Positions 44,935 through 55,439 of a DNA stretch of 64,000 bases are shown here, one piece after another; positions within the stretch are counted from its first letter, which is position 1; every line of letters begins with the position of its first letter. The position numbers and the translations under genes are program-made. The stretch is from Toxonevra muliebris. Its lineage: Eukaryota; Arthropoda; Insecta; Diptera; Pallopteridae. Under the pieces are notes generated by a model. It saw nothing but the letters and a program-made list of their open reading frames with translations, had not been told where the DNA came from and did not search any database. Location of the stretch: contig OY829327.1 in the NCBI GenBank assembly GCA_963691655.1, forward strand, positions 65,546,079 through 65,610,078, given 5' to 3'.

Positions 44935-46022
44935 GATCGATTATGCCATCTGGGCCGGGAACTTTGTATGGGCTGAAACTCTTGATTGACCAGAGAAACT
45001 TTTCTCTGGTCATTACCGAATCAATAAAAGTTGAAGATATATTTATCGGGGGGTTGCGTATTACGACTTCCTCAGCGAAGTCTGTACTACTACCAGAGTC
45101 TGTACTATCAGACTTAATCTTAGAGACGCCGTCTTCAAGGACACCCCTAGAAAACTCGTCCTCGCATTTGATTACCCTACAGCCGCGAAGGACTCCTGCA
45201 GAGTCGAAGCGAGGTTGGTTTCCTCCCTTTTGTGCCCCAAGTACGTACTCATCAAGTACGTACTCTGACAGTTTGGATTCCACCTCCTTCCACTTCTCCA
45301 GGACTACTTTGCCGCTGTTTGTAACTCCGTCGATCAGCGCAAAGTATAGGTCACCCTTGACGACCTCGCTATATGGCCGTTGATTTGTTGTTGTGCTGGG
45401 CTGCCGAGCAGATTTCTTGCTGGAGTCTTGAGACACCTTATGTCTTTTCGGTGCCTGGTCAACCCCATCGTGAGATCTGTTCCTCTTTGCCGTTTCATTG
45501 TTGGTTTGTTTGGTAGTTTGAATACGAGTGTATTCCTCTACTACCTTCTGGTACTTGATTTTGTCGTCGATGTCCCGCTCAAGCACTTTACCGGCCGCTT
45601 CATTTTGCGCAATCTTGTTCAAAATGAATACGGCCTTCAGGTATCGTGACTTGAGTTGGGAGATCGGGTTTTTTCTTTCCTAAAGGCTTGCGATCATTAT
45701 GTCTGGTGACCGAGGCCGCTTTGGAGGTTGAGGTTTTGGGTGTTTCTAAGATAGGGGTGCTTTGGAGGCACTCCCTATCGTTGTGGTTATTGTTTCCTGG
45801 CTTGAGGCCAGGAAAGTTTCTTCCTCTGCGAGAGAAAGGCCTCGCAAGCGCCTCCGCTCTTTTCGCAGAGGTGCTTGGATCGGTTGACACGCTATCCGAC
45901 TTTTGTTTTGTTGTATTCATTTCATCTGATTCTTGCGATCGCTTTGCCGTGTGCCGAAGCCTAGCTCGGCGATCTATGAGGTTAAAGGGGAAGTACTGGG
46001 GTACACCACGGCAGCGCCCCAT
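44864..46022 (-). pseudogene. LINE ORF1 fused in frame to RT start
   Basis: The N-terminal piece (45600-46022) is Ser/Thr/Lys-rich (MNTTKQKSDSVSTDPSTSAK). After a frame change the 252-codon frame 44864-45622 has a DUF4780-like core (DLYFALIDGVTNSGKVVLEK). It then passes without a stop into RT sequence (SVMTREKFLWSIKSFSPYKV, PGPDG). The whole endonuclease region is missing at the join near 45110. A 15-bp unit (AAGTACGTACTCATC, 45239-45268) is doubled in frame and gives YVLDEYVL. Confidence 0.78.
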
Positions 46023-46448
46023 ACCGTGGTAAGGCCGAAATTACTTTCTGGGGTCGCCAGGTGTAAATATCAGAGAGGTTCCGTTAGAAGGCAGCCTGTT
46101 TTTAACAATAGTATCAGACGAGCATGGTTCTCACGTGGTGATTCCACATAAGTACGTATTCTTACATAAAAACAGACGTTTGATCCATATGCGTCAGTCT
46201 ACTAAAGTCTGGCTGTCAAACCAATAGGCACAGGTCGCATGACACCCTAGATAATGTGGTCGTCATAGACAGACCATATTTGCCAATGTCAGGGCAGCCG
46301 CTATCTGATATGCAGCTGTTACCAGCCGTCACCACGTGGAGGTGATAGACCGCACTTCCATCAGATCACTCAATTACGGCACGTATCGGTAAACCGAAAT
46401 ACGCGTTGGTCGCCTTGAGAGTCTGGTGGCGTGACGAGCCAGTCAACT

Positions 46449-47164
46449 GTGTATTATTATACTTCACACATCCATAGGCTATTCCATTTACTCGCACAAA
46501 ATTCGCATATGAAGACGAATAATATCAAACAATACCACCAGAATAAGTAAAAAGATAATGAACGTATCAGGGGAAGGGGAGAGGGGTCGAGGGGCCGTGA
46601 CTCCTAAAATCTCGCCCCTGGATCTCCTGTGAGATTTTAAAGGTCACAATATCATATCATACAAACATATATATCCAAATTAACTATATATGAAAAGTAG
46701 GCGTGGAAGTTGACCGATTTTCTCTGTTTTCGCTATAGTTAAAATTATCAAGTAAATATATCTACTCGCCAAATGTTAGCTTTCTACCTATGATACTTTA
46801 CCAGATATATGCATTTCGAGATTAGATTATGATTAGATTACGGCTTTATGCAAAAAAACAAAAACCGTTTTTGGACCGCAGTGGAATGTATAAATATACA
46901 ACAAGTCGCTGGGTGCACTAAGGTCATATAAACTGTATGCCATTTAAAACAAACCATTTACTTTAAATTACTTATTTTATATTCCATTCAATAAAAATTT
47001 TAAAAAAATGTATAGATATTGTAAATAAATACACATACATAAGTAACTCATATCAATATTCTTTCGTTTCGTTTTTTTTTTATTCCATGCAACGAAAATT
47101 CGAACCGATTTTCATAAACTTAAAAAGTCGAAAATCGATTTTTCTTTCCAATTGCACATCCCTA
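46449..47164 (-). mobile_element. Copy of the TAGGGATGTGCAA hAT family
   Basis: It ends TTGCACATCCCTA at 47164, and its inverse follows 26311-27520 for most of its length (GAGATTTTAGG, TATTCGTCTTCATATG). It lacks the TTAC-flanked MITE of that copy. The other end is lost at the junction with the LINE leader near 46449. CTGGATGT follows at 47165 and matches the uninterrupted site at 35733. Confidence 0.78.
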
Positions 47165-47328
47165 CTGGATGTGTCGCTGTCATACCATCGGTATTGCACC
47201 TCATTGCTGGTTTCTTTGTTCCAATCCCAACAAGAGCGAATCGCGACTCCTTTACAATCTATACTGTTTGTTCAAAGGAACGAAGCACACCAAAGCATTG
47301 TATTTATCGTTGTAAAAATCATTGCTTT
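47165..47328 (+). repeat. Dispersed repeat of the CTGGATGT site, copy 2
   Basis: Matches 35733-35885 (ACCATCGGTATTGCACCTC). It is bounded by one hAT end at 47164 and by a small hAT MITE at 47329. Confidence 0.7.
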
Positions 47329-47625
47329 CAGTGTGGCCAACTTTTGTTTTTCAAAATCCGTTAAAGTGAAGAATAAAACGCGTATTTTCTTAAAAATAGC
47401 TTAATTTTTTTTCCTTATAAAAGTGCGGGAAAACTCAATACATTTAAACTTTTTCACTTATATAGGCACACATCTGATACTTCTAGTCAATGAAAATTTC
47501 TTCGATGTTTCGAAGATATTTTAAATTAAAAAAAACGCGCTGAGCGCTAAATCACTCTTTTTTCGCGTTTTAAATTTCAAAAATAAAATAAAATCAGCGG
47601 GAAAAGTGCTGAGTTGGCCACACTG
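47329..47625. mobile_element. 297-bp hAT MITE
   Basis: Ends CAGTGTGGCCAAC and its exact inverse GTTGGCCACACTG. The 8-bp duplication ATTGCTTT lies at 47321-47328 and 47626-47633. There is no coding sequence. A related internal stretch (CTTTTGTTTTTCAAAATCCG) recurs at 47695. Confidence 0.92.
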
Positions 47626-47637
47626 ATTGCTTTAGAG

Positions 47638-48250
47638 CAGTGGTCGGCAAACCTTACTCAAACGAGCAGTCCGCTCATAAACAGTGAGAACAACTTTTGT
47701 TTTTCAAAATCCGCTAAAATGAAGAAAAAACGCGTATTTCCTTTAAAAAAGCGCTAAATTTGTTTCTTATAAAAGTGTTAAACACAATTTTTTTTATATA
47801 CGTATTAAAAAGAAAATTAATTAAATACATGCCTTTTTAACGTTTTTAATTCACAGCATTTCTAAATTATACAAACACAAGAAAAACTAAAATAAATAAA
47901 ATATTATGGAAAAATATTATTTTATAAACCTTGATAAAAAAAAATATACAGAGTAAAAATTTATAAGTATCACATATCGATGTCGAACTCTATATTCCCT
48001 TCATTACTATCAGCTTCTTCTGGCCATAACACACTCTTTAGTCTGAATTCAGAAATATTATAAACACTATTGCTGTTTATGTACAAAATGAATTTTCGTG
48101 TTTTCATCCATTTTTTATATGAAGTAAAGAATTTTTTGAATTGAGTGACTTACGGCTACGAACTTTAGTTTTAAATAAGTTCATTGCTCATTGTTTCGAT
48201 AAAAAAATTTTGTTAGGATTATTTAGGAAATGGATTATTTAGCGTAGCAT
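47638..48250. mobile_element. Possible hAT remnant starting CAGTGGTCGGCAAAC
   Basis: A typical hAT-like terminus CAGTGGTCGGCAAACC starts near 47639, and a stretch shared with the previous MITE follows. On the minus strand 47965-48060 reads WPEEADSNEGNIEFDIDM and a stop, which may be the end of a lost gene. No opposite terminus or target duplication was found. Confidence 0.35.
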
Positions 48251-48255
48251 TTAGT

Positions 48256-48415
48256 GTCTTTCGTTTTAAATCATGCAAATATTTTCAGACCTACTAAAAT
48301 TCACAATTACATATTTTCAAGACAATCTGTATGGGGTTACGAATCTGTATGGTTCGTTTTTTTTAGTTCGTTTTAAAAACGTATATTCAAGAGTTTTTTT
48401 ATTTAAATTATTTTT
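48256..48415 (+). repeat. Dispersed repeat, copy 2
   Basis: Homologous to 34758-34955 but without the internal doubling (AATTCACAATTACAT, CAATCTGTATGGGGTTACG). Confidence 0.68.
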
Positions 48416-49684
48416 TTATCATGCGGATAACATCGTGCAGCTAGCTGAATCCTACTGTGATGATCAACTTTGAGTACTTGGAGACTAACTTAAGTAAGAT
48501 TTCTTGGATTTCTATTCTAAATCATCGGATCTTATTTCCGACTAATGTTAATCAATCTCGTGAGATATACTTTATTGATAGTTTACTTAGTGTAGATTTG
48601 ACTCAAATTAATTTTTTTTGTGAATAAGCTAATTAGAATCTTAGATTTAAGATTTGCATAATGTTCCTCTTATTTTAACTATAGAATTCTTTATTTACTT
48701 CGAAAATTGTAAAAGTGATAACACTATCTATAATTTTGATGCCTGCAAATATGATAATCTAAATCTTATACTTTGCGACGTAAATTGGGTCGATCTATTC
48801 CGCGGTAAAAACACAGCCGGTTGTTATGACATCTTCATATCTAAACTTTCAGAAATTTTCACAAATAATGTTGCATTGTTGCCTCCTAAAGTACATAAAT
48901 TGCTATGGTATATAAATGATCTTAAAAGATTAAAGAACAAAAGAAACAAATTTCATAAGCTCTTCAAGGAGACTAATATCCAATATCTAAATCTTAATAT
49001 GAGCAGTCTATTAATAAATACTTATTGAGAGTTGAGATGGGTCTAAAAGTAAATCTTAAGTCTTTCTGGAGCTACGTTCGCTCAAAAAAATCATGCTCCG
49101 ACATACCATACTACTTAATTCTTAATGGGAAAACATCCAATGGCCTTAGCGATTCTTGTAATCTTTTTGCGGATGTTTTTATGTCAAACTTTGTCTCTGA
49201 TGTTGAAACCATTCATTCTTCAGCTCCAACAACTGCTCATTCGTCCCTGAACTTTGGGGCACTCACCCTGAGTGAGGATGATATTATTGAAGGTATCCTA
49301 AGTCTTAAACCATCACAGAAAATTGATGAAGATGGCTCCTCGGCTTCTGTTTTTAAAAAATGTTAGACTTCGTTATGACCACCTCTCTCTTTAATCTTTA
49401 ATTAATCCTTAAGTTGTGTAGAATTTATTGATAGATGGAAGATTGCGCATATTACCCCTATTTTCAAGTCGGGCAATAAATCTGATGTTGGAAACTATAG
49501 ACCTATCTCCAAATTGTCTACTAAAGCGCGGTTCACGCCAAATTGGCACGCTTTGTTGTGGTCACCATGTCGCCCCTAGTCATAAAAACAACAAATTTTT
49601 TACTGGGATTTGTTTACAATACCGTTACCGTTAGTTGATAAATTTTTTATATTAATTGATCGCAAGTTGGTGATTGTGTGCACA

Positions 49685-50547
49685 ATGGAAGCTGCAAATA
49701 AAAAATTTATTGTGAACAAATTTATTGAAAATCCGTCGTGGTCTGGTTTAAAGATTGCGAAAGTGTTAAATATCTCCAAAAGAACGGTGGGTAGAGTTAT
49801 AAAACGATATAAAGAAACTCTTAGTGTTCAAAGAGCTAAAAAAGTTGTGAACAAAACGGGAACCACCAACCTAAAATTAAAGGCAAAGATCTTGAGGTCC
49901 ATCAAAAGCAATCCCGGACTATCGGATAGCGATCGTGCCAAAAAATTCAATACCAGCAAAAGTACTGCTGGACGAATACGCATAAAAGCTGGGCTAAAGT
50001 GCTATTGTGCTATAAAATATCCAAATAGAACAGACAAACAGAATTTGCTGGCCAAAAAACGTGCTCGTCTTCTTTATAATTATGTTTTGACCAAATTCAA
50101 TGGATGCATTATTGTGGATGACGAATCATACGTAAAATTTGATCTTAAACAGCTTCCAGGTCAAAAATTTTATATGGCAACGAATCGTGGTAATGTACCC
50201 TCAAAATTCAAGTACGTAAAAATGGATAAATTTGCAAAGAAAGCAATGGTGTGACAGGCTATTTGCAGCTGTGGTCTCAAATCCAGGGCATTAGTGACAT
50301 CCTCTTCTAAGACGTCTGATATTTACATCAAAGAATGCCTTTCGAAACGACTATTGCCATTTGTTCGTCAGCACCATTCGCCAGTGAAGTTTTGGCCTGA
50401 TTTAGCAAGTTGCCACTACTCTAAGAAAACCATGGATTGGTATCAGACAAATAAAGTAGATGTAGTGCCCAAATATATGAATCCACCCAATTGCCCCCAG
50501 CTTCGACCGATCGAAAAATACTGGGCTATTACAAAATATAAGTGGTA
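49685..50547 (+). pseudogene. Mariner-type transposase, DD37E
   Basis: The start at 49685 gives MEAANKKFIVNKFIENPSWS, with a helix-turn-helix (GLKIAKVLNISKRTVGRVI) and a second one (SDSDRAKKFNTSKSTAGRI). Catalytic motifs are CIIVDDESYVKF (D), WPDLASCHYSK (D) and QLRPIEKYWAI (E), with 37 residues between the second D and the E. This spacing is that of the DD37E group known from mosquitoes and other insects. A stop at 50252-50254 and a frame change near 50254-50290 break it. The true C terminus reaches about 50690. Confidence 0.85.
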
Positions 50548-50730
50548 GAAAATGCAGGTATTGTCAAAAATGTGAATTCAATGTTACTAAAATGGAACCA
50601 AAAAGCCGCAAAAGTATCCAGAGCGGATGTTCAAAGGTTGATGGGGTCCATTAAAAGGAATACCCGGAACTTTTTGCACAACAAAGAAATTTAAATCTTT
50701 TAATATTATAGTATTAAAACACAATGCATT

Positions 50731-51049
50731 TAGCAAGACGCGATAAATGCTCAAAGACGTCTCGAACACTCTTCTTAGAAACTGGGCAAGTAGTTGTTTC
50801 AATTAGCAAATGCCCCCTGATAGACATAATTTTCCGTCGACAAAGAAAACAGCGTGCAAAACTTTTGGAAGATTGTGCCATTTAAACAATTAATATTTGT
50901 TACACTTGATTCCAAAAAAAAAAAAAACTAAACAACTTTGTTATTTTGAGATTTCTGCGTTTTTATTGACACAAACAGAGCTACCAGTGCAGATTTCGAT
51001 TTTAGTACGTTCGTGTTTCTGAAATAGTTGACGTCAGTGTTGCCAATGC
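50731..51049 (-). other. Captured 5' region of the zinc-finger gene (inverted)
   Basis: The inverse of this piece matches 53467-53782 with, by my reading, one substitution and a poly(T) two bases longer. It therefore holds the upstream sequence, 5' UTR, start codon (50881) and first 51 codons of the ZAD gene, ending just before the second ZAD cysteine pair. An exact 12-bp repeat ACACAATGCATT flanks it (50719-50730 and 51050-51061). The peptide differs by one residue (MAQSSKSF for MAQSYKSF) and, after LAK, runs five codons further, including flank sequence, to a stop. Confidence 0.93.
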
Positions 51050-52468
51050 ACACAATGCATTATTTGTTATTCTGAGTGTTCTGGTTAAAAAGATACAGCA
51101 ACTTTTCTGCGTGCCAATTTTGTGTGAACCGCGTTTTGAAAAAGTTGTAAGCTCTTTGAAAAAGTTGTAAAAGAGAAATTATTTTTCGCAGTCAAGAGAT
51201 TTATTTGCTAACCAGCATGGTTTTTCCCCGGACGGTCCACGTTGACCAATCTCACAATATTGCATGTCTGCATTTAAAGATGAAAATCAAGTTGATACGA
51301 TATATACTGATTTGTGCAAGGCGTTTGTCTCTGTTGCTCATAGTATCTTTATAACATAACTTGAGCGTCTTGGTTTTTATTCTAATTTTTACCAGTGGCT
51401 AAAATTCTATCTCTGTAATAGGATTTGCTATGTTGTTATTGAAAATGTAAAGTCGAGACCATTCCGGTGTTCCCCAAGGCAGTATACTTAGGCCGCTGTT
51501 ATTCTCTATTACTCTATTTATAAATGATATTGATTCATGTTTTAAATTTTCAAGATATTTGTTATACGCACTATCTGTAGCACAGATGATGTTTTACTGT
51601 TGCAACCCGACGACATAGATCGATTAGTTATCTGGTGTAACCAAAATAAGTTAACCCTAAACTTGAAAAAATGCTTCCATATCAAATTTGCTAAGAACCA
51701 TAATATGTATCCTTCTTCTTTTCATATTGGAAATAATACTCTGACTATGGTAGATGAATTCTTGTTTTGGGTGTCTTATTTGATTCAAAGTTTACTTTTG
51801 TTAATCATATTAATCTTATTGTACCAAAAGTGCACAAGCTTTTGACTTTTGTTCGACGCTATGCAAAGGACTTCAAAAATACTTATACGCGTAAAACTTT
51901 ATACACTCGTCTCGTGCGTTCCAAGATTGATTATGCCTCTTTCATCTGGAACCCCTGTTATTATGGTCATTGAATTCGTCTTGAAAGAGTTCAACGAAGG
52001 TTTCTTCGTTTTGCGCTTTAGTGACCACTTTCCTTCCTATAATGCTCGCTGTTTGCTCATCAATTTAAAATCGCTTGAGAATAGAAGAATCATTCACTCT
52101 TTGATGTTCATCCATTAATTAGTTGTTGGATATATAGATTGTGCTTTCTTGTTAAGCCAAGTCAGCTTAATTGCTCCTTCCAAAATCACTCGTCACATTA
52201 CTCTATTCTATGTTGCCATGGCAAACACTAATTATTTGGGAAATGCTCCAATTGCAGGGACTCTTTTGGAATATAATAGAATTGTTCTGACATTGATTTC
52301 TCTAAAAATAGAGCTGCATTTAAGGATAGTTTAGACTTAATTTACTTATAATTTGTCAATAATTTATTTATTCACTATTTTTTTTTCTTTTTCATTATTG
52401 AAATTTTGACATTTGCACATTTGTAATTAATAACCATTGTACATATATATATATTTATATCTATAGTC

Positions 52469-52921
52469 AGTGACATAGCGTCTCGACTAGCTATAATTCA
52501 TAGCAATGTTCATGTTCGTGTCAGAGCAGCTGATGGCAGTCAAAATATGAAGTGGGAAAATTATGTATAGGCATTTCATTTTACAAAATGCTTTGAACAG
52601 TAAACAACAAATATGCGTTAAATTTGTTTCCCCATTTTCTCCACGTATTTCTTTTCAACTCGATTCTTTTATATTTTTCTCTTTTATAATTTCATAAACA
52701 CTCATATTCTCGATATATATTTATGAAATTAATTATTACGCTTCAGTCAAGCTTAACTAGCGCCATTTTTAAATGCACAAACATAAAAATCGAATGAAAC
52801 TTCAAATTTATGTTAGTGTTGATAGCAAGAGTACTGTCTAGACGAAACGTTGTCGACTAGATATTTTGATTGAAAGACAGGAACATTAACATGAATAATA
52901 GCTAGTCAAGATGCCATGTAA
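52469..52921. mobile_element. Inverted-repeat element of about 450 bp
   Basis: The left end GTGACATAGCGTCTCGACTA and the following GCTATAATTCAT match the inverse of the right end (TTACATGGCATCTTGACTA, GCTATTATTCAT) with scattered differences over about 50 bp. No coding sequence. The target duplication is uncertain. Confidence 0.65.
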
Positions 52922-53466
52922 GGACTTGTATCCATTTGGGTGTAAGTCTAAAAGCTCTAAGCGCCAAATTTTTTTTTGAGAAGATAAGTTTTTGAGCACA
53001 TATTTATTATTTATTTATTTTTCACGGTCTTTAAGACCTAATATGATTGTAATGTAATGTTTTATGTCTTATCTATTAAAAAAAAATAAAAATACGAGAA
53101 TATTTGCTTGGGGTCCAAATCCAATACTAATTAGAGCCGCTTCATTCATATTTTTTGTTATATTCCCGTTCAATGTTTTTGGTATTTAGACCCTTTAGAC
53201 TCGCATCCCCTCAATTGCTTTAAAGGCAGAAAGATTAAATTTGAGTTGTGATCATACAATAAAAAATAGCAAAGAACTTGGAAAACAAGACTTTTGAATA
53301 TTGGAATAGTAAAAGTATCATTTTGCTGAGAACCACCCATATATTCAAATATGAATAGCTATAAATATACTCGTAGGTACATTAATAACTTAATGAAATA
53401 AGGTGGATTTTTTCTCAAAAACTTGTGATTTTTTTAGGAATTGTGGTGGAATTTGTAATTCTAGAC
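52922..53466. other. AT-rich DNA upstream of the zinc-finger gene
   Basis: No element end or gene was recognised. It probably contains distal upstream sequence of the gene at 53630. Confidence 0.5.
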
Positions 53467-53629
53467 TTGGCAACACTGACGTCAACTATTTCAGAAACAC
53501 GAACGTACTAAAATCGAAATCTGCACTGGTAGCTCTGTTTGTGTCAATAAAAACGCAGAAATCTCAAAATAACAAAGTTGTTTAGTTTTTTTTTTTTGGA
53601 ATCAAGTGTAACAAATATTAATTGTTTAA
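53467..53629 (+). promoter_or_regulatory. Proximal upstream region and 5' UTR of the zinc-finger gene
   Basis: The segment begins TTGGCAACACTGACGTCAAC, which contains a CRE-like TGACGTCA. A 12-base T run lies at 53586-53597. There is no clear TATA box near the start. The boundary at 53467 is defined only by where the captured copy begins. The transcription start is not visible. Confidence 0.4.
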
Positions 53630-54967
53630 ATGGCACAATCTTACAAAAGTTTTGCACGCTGTTTTCTTTGTCGACGGAAAATTATGTCTATCAGGGGGCA
53701 TTTGCTAATTGAAACAACTACTTGCCCAGTTTCTAAGAAGAGTGTTCGAGACGTCTTTGAGCATTTATCGCGTCTTGCTAAAACTGAACTTCATATTTCA
53801 CGTAAGGATTGCCTTTGCCACAACTGTCAAGAGAAACTTTTTGAATATGATAATGATATGGTCAAGCTATTACAAAAACAACGGAGTCTCACACGGCTCA
53901 TTGAAAACGCCACAATTTATATCGACTCTGACTTGGAGGATGAGTGTAACGAGCACATGGCAACGTTGGAAGAGCTGAATGATGATAATTTTTTTGATGA
54001 GGTTCATATTTCGGATAGCGAAATAAGTCAGACAATGCATGAAGCTATTGGTAATGTTAAAAAGGAAAGAAAGTCTGGAATGAGCAGTCGATTCCAAACG
54101 CTACCTGTTCTTGCACAGAAACCGCGACGTGAACTTATTCAATGTAATCTTTGTGCTATGCGATTCAAGAGCAAAACTCGCTTACAAAAACATATATCAC
54201 AGGCTCACAAGAAATTCAGTTGCGAACTGTGTAGTTATAGCCACCGTAATGAGGACTACGTAATGTTACATACTAATGTGCACGAAGGTCGTAATGAAAA
54301 CCAATGCCGTTTTTGTGATAAAGAATTTACTACAAAAATTAGTACCATTAGACACATGGAAGTGCATTTTAATTCAAAAAAATATCAATGTGACAAGTGT
54401 GGCCTCTGCTTCTCACAGACTACGGTGCTATACAATCATAAGCTACAGCACGAGGCTGAAGAACAGCCACTACGATGTGAAATATGTAGCCAAGTTTTCA
54501 AAACGAAACGTACTTATCGTCATCACATGATAACCCATCGGGCAGATCGTCCGCGGTATAGCTGTGATTACTGTGCCAAAACTTTTACAGAAAAGTATAC
54601 ACTGAAAGTTCATAAACGCACCCACCCTGAAGCAATGCAATCTCCAAATTCTCAACCGCAACATCAACCGAGTACAACAATGGAATATATAGTGCAATCG
54701 CAACAACAACCGTCAGGATCTCTTACGGAAGGAAAGTATAATTGCATTATTTGCGATCAGCTATTTGCAAACAAAGATAACTTAAATAAGCACATGGAAA
54801 AAGAGCATGATGTTATCCTCAAGTCATTGACACTCACTAATTTTTCACAGTATGAGGTAGTTACAAATGAGCCTAAAAGGCCGTGTCACATTTGCGGCCA
54901 TATGTTCAGCACGCAAACCAACTTGGATTTTCATCTAGAACATGTTCATGGCGTTTCCTTTAAGTAA
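53630..54967 (+). CDS. ZAD-C2H2 zinc-finger protein, 445 residues
   Basis: A complete single-exon frame from ATG to TAA. Residues 10-95 form a ZAD domain (CFLC near 12-15; CLCHNC near 61-66), an insect-expanded N-terminal module that mediates dimer formation. An acidic linker follows (about 100-150). Eight C2H2 fingers occupy about 172-443, beginning with QCNLCAMRFKSKTRLQKHI and including YQCDKCGLCFSQTTVLYNH and YSCDYCAKTFTEKYTLKVH. The seventh and eighth are separated from the sixth by a Gln/Pro-rich linker. It is probably a nuclear DNA-binding regulator; targets are unknown. Fingers 3-7 closely resemble those of the convergent gene at 63132. Its 5' end was copied into the mariner element upstream. 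I cannot name the orthologue. Confidence 0.95.
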   Translation: MAQSYKSFARCFLCRRKIMSIRGHLLIETTTCPVSKKSVRDVFEHLSRLAKTELHISRKDCLCHNCQEKLFEYDNDMVKLLQKQRSLTRLIENATIYIDSDLEDECNEHMATLEELNDDNFFDEVHISDSEISQTMHEAIGNVKKERKSGMSSRFQTLPVLAQKPRRELIQCNLCAMRFKSKTRLQKHISQAHKKFSCELCSYSHRNEDYVMLHTNVHEGRNENQCRFCDKEFTTKISTIRHMEVHFNSKKYQCDKCGLCFSQTTVLYNHKLQHEAEEQPLRCEICSQVFKTKRTYRHHMITHRADRPRYSCDYCAKTFTEKYTLKVHKRTHPEAMQSPNSQPQHQPSTTMEYIVQSQQQPSGSLTEGKYNCIICDQLFANKDNLNKHMEKEHDVILKSLTLTNFSQYEVVTNEPKRPCHICGHMFSTQTNLDFHLEHVHGVSFK

Positions 54968-54995
54968 AGAACAAGACTGAAGTACATGATTTAAT

Positions 54996-55023
54996 AATAA
55001 ATTCTTAAGTTATGTTCAATAAA
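54996..55023 (+). terminator. Poly(A) signals of the zinc-finger gene
   Basis: AATAAA occurs at 54996-55001 and again at 55018-55023, 29 and 51 bases after the stop codon. Either could direct cleavage. Confidence 0.65.
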
Positions 55024-55439
55024 TCGATTTTTTGTAATACTAAAACGTGAGGAGGCTTTTTAATTCGACCCGTCCTGATGGCTATGCTTTAAATTTACTT
55101 GTTCGTCCTTGTCAGATGATGGAAAAAAAAATTGGAAGCAGTTAATGTGGTTCGTTTTTTTTTCAGTAAAAACGGGGACAACTTTGAAAAATTGTTAAAA
55201 TTTACCAAAAAATACAGTGTCGGACAAAACTAAAGCACGGATTCTTCCTTGTTTGCGTTTTGTTCAGTAATATTGAAAAACATGTTTGAATATACATATG
55301 TGTAGTAAGAATATATATATATATAATAAAATATAAGTAATATATTATTTTTCAAATAAAATAAATATATTGACTCGAAAGTTACAATATGCATAAAACT
55401 GGCGCGACAAAACTAAAGCACATATGGAATATATTAATG

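Larger units (their letters stand above)
43622..46448 (-). mobile_element. R1/LOA-like LINE with internal deletion
   Basis: Minus-strand order: about 420 bp of 5' leader (46023-46448), ORF1, then RT without endonuclease, and the first bases of RNase H at 43622 (ELYTDGSKMDCGVGAGVYS). It is truncated at the 3' side beside the LINE tail at 43620. GC content is visibly higher than in the surroundings. Confidence 0.8.
49524..51136 (+). mobile_element. Mariner-type (DD37E) element with captured gene fragment
   Basis: The left end AAGCGCGGTTCACGCCAAAT and the inverse of the right end (AACGCGGTTCACACAAAAT) form inverted repeats of about 25 bp reaching TTGGCACGC. TA precedes the left end (49522-49523). 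The right TA is not preserved. It interrupts the RT of a CR1-like LINE. It contains a broken transposase gene and, 3' of it, an inverted piece of a zinc-finger gene. Confidence 0.85.
48420..52400 (+). mobile_element. CR1-like LINE fragment split by a mariner element
   Basis: 5'-truncated inside the endonuclease (ADNIVQLAESYCDD at 48424). It continues through the linker (WYINDLKRLKNKRNKFHKLF, 48907-48966), then SEDDIIEGILSLKPSQK (49273-49323) and RT (YRPISKLST at 49497-49523). After the mariner insertion it resumes at 51137 with LFEKVVKEKLFFAVKR-like sequence, then PGRST-like bases and a C-terminal part DRLVIWCNQNKLTLNLKKC (51617-51673). It is frame-broken throughout. It resembles the LINE at 3874-13201 in layout. 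Confidence 0.8.

Noticed and set aside
44943..46032. Several plus-strand ORFs of 90-146 codons
   Set aside because: These lie opposite the minus-strand LINE ORF1 and RT and have no motif of their own.
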